From Hydractinia symbiolongicarpus (Eukaryota; Cnidaria; Hydrozoa; Anthoathecata; Hydractiniidae), in NCBI RefSeq assembly GCF_029227915.1, contig NC_079882.1, positions 5,704,001-5,768,000 on the forward strand: a DNA stretch of 64,000 bases, in the 5' to 3' direction. The position numbers and the translations under genes are program-made. This document shows, piece by piece, positions 24,448 to 38,100 of this stretch; position 1 is the first letter of the stretch; every line of letters begins with the position of its first letter. The notes beneath the pieces were generated by a model. That model had not been told where the DNA came from. It searched no databases and was given only the letters and a program-made list of their open reading frames with translations.

Positions 24448-26497
24448 CGAATAGTCTATATTATCATACCCGTATTTTGTCTGTCTCTGCGCGGATCCCC
24501 CGCTGAGATAGAAAATCGTGCTACGGAAACACGAATATCAAAAGCGATATATTTTATCCACTTTGTTGCCACGGGTAAATATAAAGGACGGGCGAAACGG
24601 TGGATTTTTCCACGGGCTAACGACTAGTCTCTTTAATAATACCGTATTTTATCTTTCTGTCCGCGAAAACTGCGTCCTTGTTACAGAAACACGAAATGCG
24701 ATATATAAAGGACGGGCGACCCGTGGATTTTTCCACGGGTTAACGGCTAGTCTCTTTAATAATAAACGTATTTTGTCCGTGTGTCCGCGAAAGACGCGTC
24801 CTGTTACGGAAATACAAAATTTTTAATACCAAATGAGATATATTTTTACGACTTTGTTTTACCAATCACGACGCCTGATTCTATAAAAAAATAATCCAAG
24901 ATTTTCGCGACCGGAAGAAAGTTATTTTGATTTTGAAAGTGTTCGTGTGTGCTCAGTGTGAGATTTGAAGGCTTGTTTTACCTTTTTGTCTTCTGAAAGC
25001 TTCATATTTTGGTAATATTTGTTTTCTGTTTGTTTTCATTGTTAAGATAAATATATTGTCATATTTTTTAACCACGTACAGATCTTAGACGCACCAGTTT
25101 TAATATTTACGGCTAAAAACGTAGATTTTAAAGGCTAGCTAGCTACAGCCCTATTTATTATTATTCTTTATGGTATAATATTTTTATTTTATTTTTATTT
25201 TAATAAAATATTTTTATCCTAGATAATGATGGAGTAACAACCGTTTGTAAATTCTGTTTTCATTTTAGCTATTGTTGCAGGGAAGTTATTTTAAAAAAAA
25301 GTATGTTACAGTCGCAACACTATAATAGTGTATGCGCTTCACTTGATTAACGACATACTGTATACCTATACGGCTTTTATTAGGCGCTCTACAGAGTGTT
25401 CAACGCTGGGTCACACCTTTACTTGTGGCTTAACCCAGCGTTTCGACGCCCGGTCTCCCGGCTAGTTTTTTCTATAATAAAAAGCGTATTTTGTCTGTTT
25501 GTCGGCGAAAACCGAGTCGTGCTTTAACAACACGCGGATTTTTTGAGTGAAAATAACAAATGTGATATCTTTTATCAACTTTGCTGCGATGGTCGAATTT
25601 CCACTAATGAACGACTAGCTCTTAATAATAGTCGTATTTTGGGTGCTCAAAATAGCTGCAGCTTTATTTTTAAATCCCACAGAACCCGATTCTTACTGAC
25701 TAATTTTTTTAACAGCTCGCCAATAGTTGACCAATTACAGACCTGATTCTTTAACAGCTCGCCAATAGTTGACCAATCACAGACCTGATTCTTATAAATA
25801 GCAAATTAAGTGAGTACGTTTTTCGCGGCTCCGACATGCAGCTGAAGGAATATGAAACGTGATGACAGCCATTTAGTTGAGTTAGCAAGTCTCTTTTTGC
25901 TTAATTTGTTATCTACTAAAAGCTTTTTATATTTAGGTAATATTTTTTTTCAATGTTTTAAAATTGTTAAATAGGTATGCATCGTGCTTTTTATTCTAAT
26001 CATTCCTATTAGTTCTTTTTGTATTTGTTATCTCAACCAATCTGATTTTTGCTAAGCTGCAACGTGGATTGGAACTAAAAAGTGAAAGTAATCTAATGTC
26101 AGTTTTTTGGAACAAAGTTTTTAAATTATCTTTCGTATGCTAAGTGCAGTTACGTAGCTAAACATTTTACTGTAATATAAACTTTGAAGGTGGTCTAAAG
26201 TTTATATTATTCCCAACTATTAATTTTATAACAACAGACTTTAGGAGTGTGTTTATGTAAACTGACAATAAATTTTGCAAATTTGTTTCGCTAAATAAAA
26301 AATGCTGGCCGACTGTTTTAATATGACGAGTAACAACGGGTTACGAACTGTATATTTGTTTCCCCTAAAGTTACGGAAAAGTTATTTTTCGAAAACATAT
26401 ATTTCACCCGAAACACTATAATGTTTTTTTATGACACTATGACACTATAATTCGTTAGTACAAATACGTATATGTATCAAATTCATTCGAAGTCAAA
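24282..26497 (+). mobile_element. Head-to-tail Helitron array, first
   Basis: Units begin TCT then a T/A-rich segment with CCGTATTTTGTCTGTCTG. They end with the hairpin CCCGTGGATTTTTCCACGGG followed by CTAACGACTAG. A 5' TC, a 3' hairpin and a CTAG end are Helitron hallmarks. Units run 24282-24454, 24455-24627, 24628-24750, 24751-25465, 25471-25618 and 25620-26497. Each starts where the last stops. The first ends AATAG instead of CTAG, and the 24751 unit ends with a different hairpin. No Rep/helicase gene is present, so all are non-autonomous. Confidence 0.75.
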
Positions 26498-28306
26498 TAC
26501 CCGTTGCCTTCCTGATAGATCTTGAAACGCTGATGTACTCTTGACAAACTGTTGCAGAGATATTAGGGTTTAAAGGTTTTTTGATGACGTCATCAACTTG
26601 TCCATTCTGAAGCGGATTTGGGGACCCAAGTCTGGGAAAACTACCCAAATGGGTCCTAGGTGGTCCTTAGTTACCCACGCGGTGAAAAAGCATGGACGTC
26701 ATCACCTTGTTTTCTAGTCATTTGGCCTCAAAGTTTTAAGTGCACTGTAATGGCTTCATTAATTTAACATAGGATATTGACGTTAAAGTAGTGTTATTTT
26801 TAACATGCCTCCCTTTTTTTTAAAAAAAATGCTTCTCCTAGCATCAATAAAACACATCCTTTTTTTTCCTTAGTTGTTGGTTATCACTGCAAGAAAATGC
26901 TGTTTGGGCTTTTCTAACACCAGCTCTTTTAATCATGCTAGTAAGACAGTTATTGGGAAATATTTTAATCTTTTAACGAGCATTGAGAGTATTACGAGTA
27001 CGGAAATTGTCAGTGTGTGTTGTTATTGTTGTTGTTTTAGATAAATATTATAATTCTACTGAGATCACTTTTAATCATGCGAAAGCAAGTAAAAAAATCT
27101 AGAGTCAACAGCTTCAGGTCAGTCTGATTTCGTTTTATTTGTTAGGAGCAACAATATGGATAAAAAGTGATCAAATTTTGTGACAGTGAATTTATGTTGT
27201 ACCAGCCGATATTTTTTTACCAATCTTGCCTTACCTTCTTAATACATTAAACCACAAAAATAAGAGCATTTTCAGTTGATTTTAAAAGAGAATTTGTAAG
27301 ATTCCTTTGCATGTCTTTTATATTTTTTAAATTACCCAAAACCCAAAAGGTGACTTCATTTTGCGCAAACAATTTATATTTTAACTAACTAAAATTTCTT
27401 TAAAAGATGGTTGGATGTTCTAAACAGTTGATAAATAAATTTTCACTATTATAGAGCAACCATTAAATTCGTATTGTTTCTTGTGCCGCTTTTTGGAGCT
27501 ACATGGATATTTGGAGTGTTTTCGCTAAGCAGGAAAACGGCTGTATTTCAATACGTTTTTGTAACTTTGAACTCTCTTCAGGTAAATGTTATTTTCTACT
27601 TGTAAAAAAATTAACTGACAAAATACAGTTTTTGGTAAAGCAATATCCATATAATTTTAATTATTTTTAGGGTTTCTTTATCTTTACTTTCTACATATGC
27701 TGTAGCAAGCAGGTGGGTGGTCTTTTAAGTGGAACGTTCATGTACTCATAAACTATTGAAAATGAATTCATTATGGCACTTTTATGTCATATTTTGTCTC
27801 AATTTCCGTGGTTCTTGTATATTCTTCAATTTTCAGGTTCGTATAGCCTTGTTAAAACAATATTTCCCGGTAAAAAGTGAAAGAAAATTAACTTCCACAA
27901 GTATTACTTCCAAAAAACGGTTGAAATCAAACAATATCGCTTTATGTGTACGAGCACCAATGATGAAAGAATGATGGAAAAACAACAACACAGAGAAAAA
28001 ACAATGTTGTATCAACTGATATGAAAATGCAAGAAGTGCTAAGTATCGAGAATAGACATTTTGTGCTTTCAAATCACAAACACTTGCATTTGGAATTCTT
28101 GACTGCCTTTGTATTATCGTTGGCGAATATAATATTTTAATCTCTGTAATAATAGCCGTATTTTGTCTGTCTCTGCGCTGACCCCCCGCTGAGTTAGAAA
28201 ATGATGCTACGGAAACACGAATATCAAGCGCCAAATATTTTTATCCACTTTGTTTCAACGGGTAAATTTAAAGGACGGGCGAACCCGTGAATTTTTCCAT
28301 GGGCAA
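26498..28306 (+). repeat. Segmental duplication, copy 2
   Basis: This copy of 22639-24447 is joined on its left directly to the end of the first Helitron array. It carries exons for TM5, loop 3, TM6, TM7 and the cytoplasmic tail of receptor gene 1, with their introns and splice sites intact. Confidence 0.93.
26874..27974 (+). pseudogene. Second copy of receptor gene 1 last five exons
   Basis: Exons 26874-26940, 27041-27117, 27455-27581, 27671-27712 and 27837-27974 repeat the C-terminal half of adhesion GPCR 1. The only coding change seen is Met to Ile in TM5. There is no signal peptide, GAIN, GPS or TM1-4 exon upstream of this copy. It cannot make a receptor alone, but it could act as an alternative 3' end for gene 1 by splicing from the TM4 exon (donor 21643) past the first copy. 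I call it a pseudogene for lack of a start; alternative use is untested. Confidence 0.7.
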
Positions 28307-31300
28307 CGACTAGTCTCTATAATAATAGCCGTATTCCGTCTGTCTGTCTGTTCAAAAGGGTTACCGATATTCCCTTGATCTTTCCGCGATTTTTAGAAAC
28401 CAGGGGGTTGTTTAATCGCAAATCAAATTATTGATTAAGATAAATTCTAAAAATTAATTTATTTTTTTAAGTAATTGAATTACTTTAATTTATTACCATA
28501 AGTAAGAAAAATAAATTGAGTGATAAAATGAATGCATTATTTTAATACGCTATTTTTAATAATAATTACCCCCGTGACCTTAATCGCCGTTTTGCTCAGG
28601 AGCTACAGAAAACAAATGGGACAGTTTACTGATAGTTTTACTGACTTTGTTTTGACCACTCGCACATAATACACCAATCAAAACGCTTGATTGTTTGAAA
28701 GCCCAATCCAAGACTTTCGCGGCCTGGGCATGCCGACGAAGAAACATGAGGACCGAAACATAATGGCCATTTTAGTTTTTAGAAGAAGGTCAGTTCAGTG
28801 CTGTTTGTAAGTCTGTTTCACCTTTTTGCCTTCTATAAGCTTTTTATTTTCGTAATATTGTTTTTTTTGTATGTTCTAAATGTTAAGATAAATATATTGT
28901 TATGTTTTAAGTCACGTACAGACCTTAAACGCACCAGTTTTAGGATTTTTGGCTAGGAACGAAGATTTTGGAGGCTAGCTAGCTAGAACCTTACTTATTA
29001 CTATTCTGTATGGTATAAGAGCTTTTTATCCTACCCACCATTTATTTTTGTGTTGAGACTGTAGCCATTTAGCTAGCTCCTATCTTTGGCTAGAAGTGAG
29101 AGTATAAAAATGCAGTAAACCGTAACGTGGTGTACCTGTACTAAGGGGTCAACCCAATGTGACAATTCATTTTCAAACTTTCTCGGTAATTACACCTGTA
29201 CGGATGTGCAACAATGTTTACCTGGACTAACCGCTCAGCCCTGTTGTGTTTTTTTAAACAGAGTCTATGAGAAAATTTTTTTCCAAATGCGTATTATTCC
29301 TATATGCCTGTGCAACACGGTTTAACTGTAGAAAGCGCTTAGCCCAGTGTCACGATAAATTATTTAACTTTCACAAAAACTTATTCCGCAAAATAAAATA
29401 ATATTGACTGATTGTTTTTGCTATGATGGGGTACCGACTGTTGTTTGTAAACTGCGTTTTTATTTCAGCTATCGTTGCGGGGAATATTTTTTGAAAAATA
29501 TGATACAGTCGCAAGACTATAATGGTGTATGCGCTTCACTTAATTTACGACATACTGTATACCTGTACTAAAGCGCTCCACCTGATCGTGTGGCACAGTT
29601 TACGGCTCTTATTAAGCGCTCCACAGAGTGTTGAACGTCAGGTCACACCTTGACTTTGGCTTACCCCGGCGTTTCGACACCGGGGTAAGCCAAACGCAAG
29701 ACGCGCTTAAGTGGTATAAAAAGGATGGGCGGACCCGTGGATTTTTCCACGGGCCATCGACTAGTCCTTTAATAATAGCCGCATTTTGTCTGTCTGTGCG
29801 CAAGTAAAGTGTCGTGTAACAGGCACACAAAAACAGCTTGTAATATAAAGACGAACGACCCCGTGGATTTTTCCACGGGTAACGACTAGTCTATATTATA
29901 ATACCCGTATACGTATATCTGTCTGTCTGTTTGTCACGCAAAATGGTAGCTTAGATGCGCAAGTAGCGAGACGCACGCAATGCGGTATAAGAAGGACGGG
30001 TGAACCCGTGGATCTTTCCACGGGCTAACGACTAGTCTCTTTAATAATAGCCGTATTTTGCCTGTGTGTCCGCGAAAGCCGCGTCCCGTAACGGAAACAC
30101 GAAATTTTTAAAATGCGCACCAATGCGATGTATTTTTGTCCACTTTGTTGCGACGAGTAAATTTAAAGGACGGGCGACCGTGTGGATTTTTCCACGGGCT
30201 AACGACTAGTCTCTTTAATAATACCGTATTTTGTCTTTCTGTCCGCGAAAACCGCGTCCTTGTTACAGAAACACGAAATGCGATATATAAAGGACGGGCG
30301 ACCCCGTGGATTTTTCCACGGGTTAACGGCTACTCTCTTTAATAATAAACGTATTTTGTCTGTGTGTCCGCGAAAGATGCGTCCTGTTACGGAAATACAA
30401 AATTTTTAATACCAAATGAGATATATTTTTACGACTTTGTTTTACCAATCACGACGCCTGATTCTATAAAAAAATAATCCAAGATTTTCGCGACCGGAAG
30501 AAAGCCATTTTGATTTTGAAAGTGTTCGTGTGTGCTCAGTGTGAGATTTGAAGGCTTGTTTTACCTTTTTGTCTTCTGAAAGCTTCATATTTTTTTAATA
30601 TTTGTTTTCTGTTTGTTTTCATTGTTAAGATAAATATATTGTTATATTTTTTAGCCACGTACAGATCTTAGACACACCAGTTTTAATATTTACGGCTAAA
30701 AACGTAGATTTTGAAGGCTAGCTAGCTACAGCTCTATTTATTATTATTCTGTATGGTATAAAAGCTTTTTATCCTAGATAATGATGGAGTAACAACCGTT
30801 TGTAAATTCTGTTTTTATTTTAGCTATTGTTGCAGGGAAGTTATTTTAAAAAAAAGTATGTACAGTCGCAACACTATAATAGTGTATGCGCTTCACTTGA
30901 TTAACGACATACTGTATACCTGTACGGCTTTTATTAGGCGCTCTACAGAGTGTTCAACGCTGGGTCACACCTTTACTTGTGGCTTAACCCAGCGTTTCGA
31001 CGCCCGGTCTCCCGGCTAGTTTTTTCTATCATAAAAAGCGTATTCTGTCTGTTTGTCGGCGAAAACCGAGTCGTGCTTTAACAACACGCGGATTTTTTGA
31101 GTGAAAATAACAAATGTGATATCTTTTATCAACTTTGCTGCGATGGTCGAATTTCCACTAATGAACAACTAGCTCTTAATAATAGTCGTATTTTGGGTGC
31201 TCAAAATAGCTGCAGCTTTATTTTTAAATCCCACAGAACCCGATTCTTACTCACTAATTTTTTTTAACAGCTCCCCAATAGTTGACCAATTACATACCTG

Positions 31301-32083
31301 ATTCTTTAACATCTCGCTAATAGTTGACCCATCACAGACCTGATTCTTTAACAGCTCGCCAATAGTTGACCAATCACAGACCTGATTCTTATAAATAGCA
31401 AATTAAGTGAGTACGTTTTTCGCGGCTCCGACATGCAGCTGAAGGAATATGAAACGTGATGACAGCCATTTAGCAAGTCTCTTTTTGCTTAATTTGTTAT
31501 CTACTAAAAGCTTTTTATATTTAGGTAATATTTTTTTTCAATGTTTTAAAATTGTTAAATAGGTATGCATCGTGCTTTTTATTCTAACCATTCCTATTAG
31601 TTCTTTTTGTATTTGTTATCTCAACCAATCTGATTTTTGCTAAGCTGCAACGTGGATTGTAACTAAAAAGTGAAAGTAATCTAATGTCAGTTGTCTGGAA
31701 CAAAGTTTTTAAATTATCTTTCGTATGCTAAGTGCAGTTACGTAGCTAAACATTTTACTGTAATATAAACTTTGAAGGTGGTCTAAAGTTTATATTATTC
31801 CCAACTATTAATTTTATAACAACAGACTTTAGGAGTGTGTTTATGTAAACTGACAATAAATTTTGCAAATTTGTTTCGCTAAATAAAAAATGCTGGCCGA
31901 CTGTTTTAATATGACGAGTAACAACGGTTACGAACTGTATATTTGTTTCCCCTAAAGTTACGGAAAAGTTATTTTTCGAAACATATATTTCATCCGAAAC
32001 ACTATAATATTTTTTTATGACACTATGACACTATAATTCGTTAGTACAAATACGTATATGTATCAAATTCATTCGAAGTCGAA
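28141..32083 (+). mobile_element. Head-to-tail Helitron array, second
   Basis: Units run 28141-28313, 28314-29764, 29765-29889, 29890-30035, 30036-30209, 30210-30333, 30334-31019 and then to about 32083. The last part repeats 24628-26497 in the same order with a few percent differences and a third copy of a 41-bp repeat near 31300-31390. The 1.45-kb unit at 28314 and its neighbours have no counterpart in the first array. They account for about 1.7 kb of extra length and probably inserted after the duplication. The unit at 30210 ends CTAC rather than CTAG. Confidence 0.75.
29655..29694. repeat. Perfect 15-bp hairpin near a Helitron 3' end
   Basis: Arms TTTGGCTTACCCCGG (29655-29669) and its exact reverse complement (29680-29694) enclose a 10-bp loop. 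It lies about 40 bp before the usual terminal hairpin of the 1.45-kb Helitron unit, so this unit has two stacked hairpins. Confidence 0.85.
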
Positions 32084-32163
32084 TCAACCACGAGCTTTTT
32101 GCTAAAACAGTTTTGCCGTACTTTCACTAATGTTTTGTTACAGGACCGACAACGTTTTTACAG

Positions 32164-35100
32164 TCAGGTTTGCGCCGTAGATAAGTTACCATGTCCCTTT
32201 GTTGGAAATATTTGAGATTCAGCAAAAATTGAAACTTTTGTTCCCAGAAGATGTTTTCGTACCTGACAATGAAAAAAAAAAGATAATTAAACGCAAACGA
32301 GGATAAATGGGCGGTTAAACGCAAACGAGGATAAATGGGCGGTCAATAAAGCATAAAATAAAACAAGTCGTAGTAATCTTTCACAATCATTAAAATCATA
32401 AAAATGTTGTCAAATTAATGAAAATTGGACTTATATAGCGCTCATGTTCTGAAATTAGAGGCTGTGGCCACGAAATCTTTAATGAAATAGCCATGATGGT
32501 AAAAATAGTTAACCGACGTTTACCTCTCGACTGCAACAAATATAAAATACGAATATGAAGAAACCCTAAAACAAAATAAAATAAGTTTGTATTAGTTGTT
32601 TCTCTCACGTCTAGTCGTTTCCCCACAAACTAAGACTGGGCAAGTTGCTTAGCACTTAAGCTTATTATTGCTTTAGATGCAAAAGCATCACACAATGTTT
32701 GTAACATTCTAGTATAGGTACTTGTGCAATTACACCATACCTGTAGCGAGTTTAAGATTGCAAATATATACTGGAATAGTTTCAAGTCTTTATGAAAAGC
32801 CAAAATGCCAAAAATCCACGTTGTTCCAAATATCGGCAGAAGGAAGAATGTCAAACGAACATACGTTCTAAACATAAATTTGGAAATAAAAACCAACTTT
32901 AAATTCTAAATAGAAAAGGTAGAATTTTTTCTGTCACCTACTTGAAGGTTCCTTCTTTTGTTTGTTTCACGTGTTTCATTGTCACACCCAATGACGTGAG
33001 TATCACAATCGCATTGATCTACGATATTTAAAGGATCTTACATACTACAAACACTTAAAAAGGCCTTAGGGTCTATGTTTCTTCATAGGCGACAAAGTGT
33101 ACAATAGCAAGTCAAATGTTTCAGTTAAGTAAAAAATGGTTAGCTAGGTTGTACTACTTACAATGATAATTATTATCGCAGGAACAACAAATCCCCACAC
33201 TGCATGATTTCTCCACGAAAGCCAGCAACTGCAAAGAAGAGCGGTGGAGAAGCTATTTCAGCTTAGGTAAAGAGTCATACGACTTAAACTTTTTAATGAT
33301 AAATAGCATCGTACCTATATGTGTCGATCATTTCTATTTCCAGTGTAATTGCGCATGCTGCCACTATTGCCAATGGCAAAACTACAATAAAAAGAATACA
33401 CGTATATGTATGTAGCATTTATGACATGGTATCATGTACTAAGAACTTGTTTTACAACACAAAATCTGCATACCCCATCCCAAGATGGCATACCAGATAA
33501 ATCTGTCTCTTTCAGTAAAAACACGAATCAATGCACGGTAGATAAAAACCCCTTCGCATAACATCCAACAAAACGAAGACATGTAAAAATAATACATCAA
33601 AACAGCAAAGGTGATGCAAGTTTCCTAAAACGGTTTATTAAAGTAAACTAAAGTTTATTTAGTAGAGTAGAGAGCTTATAGACTGAAAACATCTGAATAT
33701 CGGAAAATCAAATGACAATAGATAATAAAATTTCGATGACAAAACACAAAAACAATATCAAAAGTATTTAAAATCGAATTATTTTTACCTTATTTTCCTT
33801 GATCTTATCTACACTTAAAAGAAGCAGGTTTCCAAATATTAAAGAAATGGAAAGGTTGATATGAATCTTGTACCGATCTTGGTTTCGTAGAGCACTGAAA
33901 TAAAATAGAGTGCAAAAAAGTAGGTTTATGTAAAGCAATGGTAACAAGTAATCAGTGTTGGACCTTTTTTACTGTGAAATTAAATTTTCTGCCTTAACCT
34001 TATTTAAGTTGGAGGCCGGGGAAGGGGTCAAATTGCTTTACCCTGGGATTTTCGGTCTGTAACTTTTAATTGACTCAAAGAGCTGACTTGAAACTTGCAG
34101 TAGCCGATATTTAATTTGGTATGGTATTGGCTAACCTCAAAGCATAAAGTATGCGCCCAGAGCAGGTGGCATTTGTCATAATGCGGAAACTTGAACCTCT
34201 ATAACCTTTAACTATATTATTACCTTTAATTTGCACCATTGCCACCTCATTCTACGCCCATACACATCCTTTTACACAATGAAAGCAGAAAATAGGTCCT
34301 TACAGTTTTTTTTTGCATTTTTACTTTTCGTTATATTTTTCAAAACTATAACAACTTAGTTGCATATATTTCTAAGTCTAGGGATATGGAGGCTTATTTT
34401 AATGTTAAAGAACTGCAGTAAACCTGAAGTAAATAAAATGTTTATTTTGATGCAGGTGCAAAAAGCTTGAAAACAAGATAAAAGTCTTAAAATATTATTA
34501 TTCATTGCTTGTAGAAGAAATTGGACTCCTAAGCCGTCGAGAAAAGTTCAAATTGCAGCCATCAATATGTCTCAATTTTTGAAAGTTCCACTGATGCCAA
34601 ACCACGTGCCAAGCATAAAAATAAGGCGGCAACTTTGTTAGTTTGTTATGCTGATGTTATAACTGAAAGTAACTTAGAAAATAAGGCAGTAGTACACCAG
34701 GTACAGACGTATTTATAATTTTTACAAATAACTTCGTGTAAATGTAAATAGATCGGTTGATAAGAAAGGAAGATTTGAATTTTTTGTCAAGTGTATTAGG
34801 TAAACTGTAATTTTTTAAATAATTAGAAATAAAAGGGTTAACAAAAATATGGCAAGTTCCAATAAAAATGCAGAAAAAAGTAAATATATGCTGAAAGGAT
34901 AAATTATATGAAACCTAAGAAACTGTGTCCATCGAAAAAGATTAATGCTCGTATGGATCAATTTACCTTGATGACAATATGACGAAGATTGTAAGTAGTA
35001 GAAAAGTCGATGATATTCCACAACCAATAACTGTAATCCAGTGCAAAGCCTTTTGATCAATCGTAGACAAGTTATTCTAAAAATTAGTTAATAATATAAT

Positions 35101-38100
35101 TGCAACATAAATATAACATTTAGTTGTCAAATAATTATAAGATATCTAATTCTTTCTTTTTTTCTTAAAGAGACTTGAAACAGATCGATGTTGATAAGCA
35201 TGATAATAGCGATATCTATTGCATTTGATACATTATTAGAGATGCAAAAGCCTGTTTAACTTCAGAAGAATGTTTAATGTCTTGTTTTACTGTTGCATTG
35301 TATTTTCCATATACAAACATGGTGAGCGCCTGCTTTTAATTTCTTTTATCACCTAGAAGAATGTCAGCATCTTACCTCTCGAACTCGCATAAGGATAGAA
35401 AAGTCTGTCAAATGAACACAATTGCAAACGACATAAGTTTCGTTTGATATGCCATCATCAACTCTGCAACCGTTTGTCGACCATTTTGATAAAGTATAAT
35501 TCCAAAATACACATTCATGATCCACTTCCTGAGTGTTATTTCCCTTTAAGAGGAATGAATTTGTAATTATAGCTAAAAACAAGTGTTAGTCTAAAAGCTT
35601 TTTGTACTAAATTAACCACTAATATTAAGCAATAGCGATGGAAAAGGCTTCAAAGCTTAATGTTAAAACCTGGATAGTCTAACATGAATCATATAAAATA
35701 GTTATTTGGAAAGAATGGAAAATCATTTTTTGGAATAAACTTAACATTGATATGAAAAAAAAAGCAAGCGAAAGCTTGTAAAATTGAGTATTTCGTCAAG
35801 CAACATTTTAACAACTTTGAACTGAAAATAATGGAGGTTCTTACAAAAACCTTTTCTTGAAAATTTTTTAACAAATTTATGTAAGAAAGGCAGAAAAAAC
35901 ATCAAAGCATTGACACCTTATCGCTGAGGCAGTGAAATATTAATTTATTTATTTAATTTATTCATTTATTCAGTATTTATATGTATAACCTCCTTGGTAT
36001 AACTTGTGAGAATAACAGAATGCTTATACTTACCTTTTGAAAGTACAGTCTGATTACGTGATCATGGTGTAAGTCCTTCTTCAATTTTGGAACAATAGAT
36101 GTGGAGATTACTTTCTCATATATTATTGAATTGCTGTAAAATAATTTTTTGAGTTTGGAATTTCTATATGGTTAATTTGTGTAAGAGAATCCTTTAGTTA
36201 TATTATTTCAGAGAAAAAATAAATATTTAAATTACTTTCCTTAGAATTATTTCTGATGGCGTTTCTTCTGGCTTATTCGTTAAATTCAAATCTAAAGTTT
36301 CCTACCTTTTGATGGCATCTTCATTCATTTGTTTAACTGGCTCAAAAATCATAGAAACAATTTTTCCATAAGCTAAATGGATAAAACAAGAATTGCAAGA
36401 TAAACAAAAATCCCAAAACGGGGGGATACGCTATAATATTTACCCCTTCCTGTCCTGTTAACGAAGTTGAATATATTGTTGGGCAAATCTACAAATTCAC
36501 TAGATGTCCAATTTCCATTTAATGTGTTTGGAAAATGGTAACCATTGAAGAGTTTAAAGTTGATATTGCGGACACCGAATACTAAACAAAAGGGTATCTT
36601 GACGTAGAAATAGTAAACATAATATGCTTTCCTTGATGACCATTCTATTACAGTTCGATCTAAATTGGACATATTACAAAAAAACATTTTAACTTATTTT
36701 GACATTGAACAGCTTCCACATAGAAAGTTATTCTTATCATTATCCAATGCAGAGACGGAGGATATATAGTTAAAAAGAGAAGTAGAAACCACTGTCATCG
36801 TGTTTGTGCTTTCTACTTTTTTTTGTGTTTGTACTTTTTTGAAGCAGTATTGGCAAAGAATGGGTTTAAATAAACATTTAATTTCCTCCTACCTAGATTA
36901 TACCCGGTTGCCTCTATATCTGCATCTGTTGCATTTTCAGGATGCCCCAAAACATCAGACAGTTTATCAGCCACATCACGTAGTAAATTAATAACTTCTT
37001 GAGATTTGTCCTAAGTAAAAGTTTGTTAATACTTTTCTAAAACAGTTTGCTAGATTGTGCTGGTTTTAATTTTGCATAAACTCCTTAATTATTGCTTTTC
37101 ATCACATGGTGATATAAACGCAAATATCTGGCGATGTAAAGCATTATCAACGGCCTAAGTAGTTTTATTTTTATTAATATTGTTTAAGTAATATATCTGT
37201 TACCTTAAGCCTACAACAGTCACGTCTTTGTTTTATAACGACGAAGTTTATAATGACAATTGAAATCATTACAGTATTTAAAGATTACGGAATACCTGCT
37301 TTTATTAGTTTAAGATATAAAACGTAGAACTATTAAAATGGATTTGAAATTCACCACGCATAACATTTACATAAATAATCTCCTTAAAAACTACACCGCC
37401 ACTTTGTTATTACATGCATTTCTAAAATGAAACCCAACTGAGCATTTGTCAATATCTAAATACATATACCGTAACAGTGTGTTAAAAGCAACACGTAAGC
37501 CTAACAACCATCACCTAAAATCATTAAGTTTTTTAACCAGGCTAAGACAAAGCTATTGCCATATAACACAATATAACTTACTGTTCGATTTTCGGAATTT
37601 GAAGTATGAAGGACAACCGATATGTTTGTTACAAGTTCCTGTAATATGAGAAAGTGTAGATTTGTATTGGTTACTTTTTAAGTTTTTATGAGTACTTACG
37701 CTTAAATTTCAAATATTACTGAGGAGACGAGTGTTCAACACGGGAGTGAGAAAGTTATGTAGAATATAATAAATGGTGTTGGAAGAAATAAGAAAATACA
37801 ATATATAAAAAGAATGTATTTCTATGTCTGTGACCTAAATAAAAACTATTTGGAAACATTATTATAATCGCACCTACAATCACAGTAATAACCCCCTTAG
37901 AAGTAAACTTCATTACAACATGCTAAGAGGTGGGCAAGGATGCACGAAATAAAAATGCAGGAAGTATATACGAAAGAGATCTTTTCTACGGGCTAACAAC
38001 TAGTTCCTGATAAAAGAAAGGTTCAGTATTTCCTTATGTTCCAAAGATTAAAAAAAGTTACCTCAATATATCCCCTATCACCTTTTAAGTTAGGTAATTT

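Noticed and set aside
24391-24826. Open frames repeating FFHGL and VYIIIPVF-like motifs
   Set aside because: They run through Helitron ends; the repetition reflects the terminal hairpins, not a protein.
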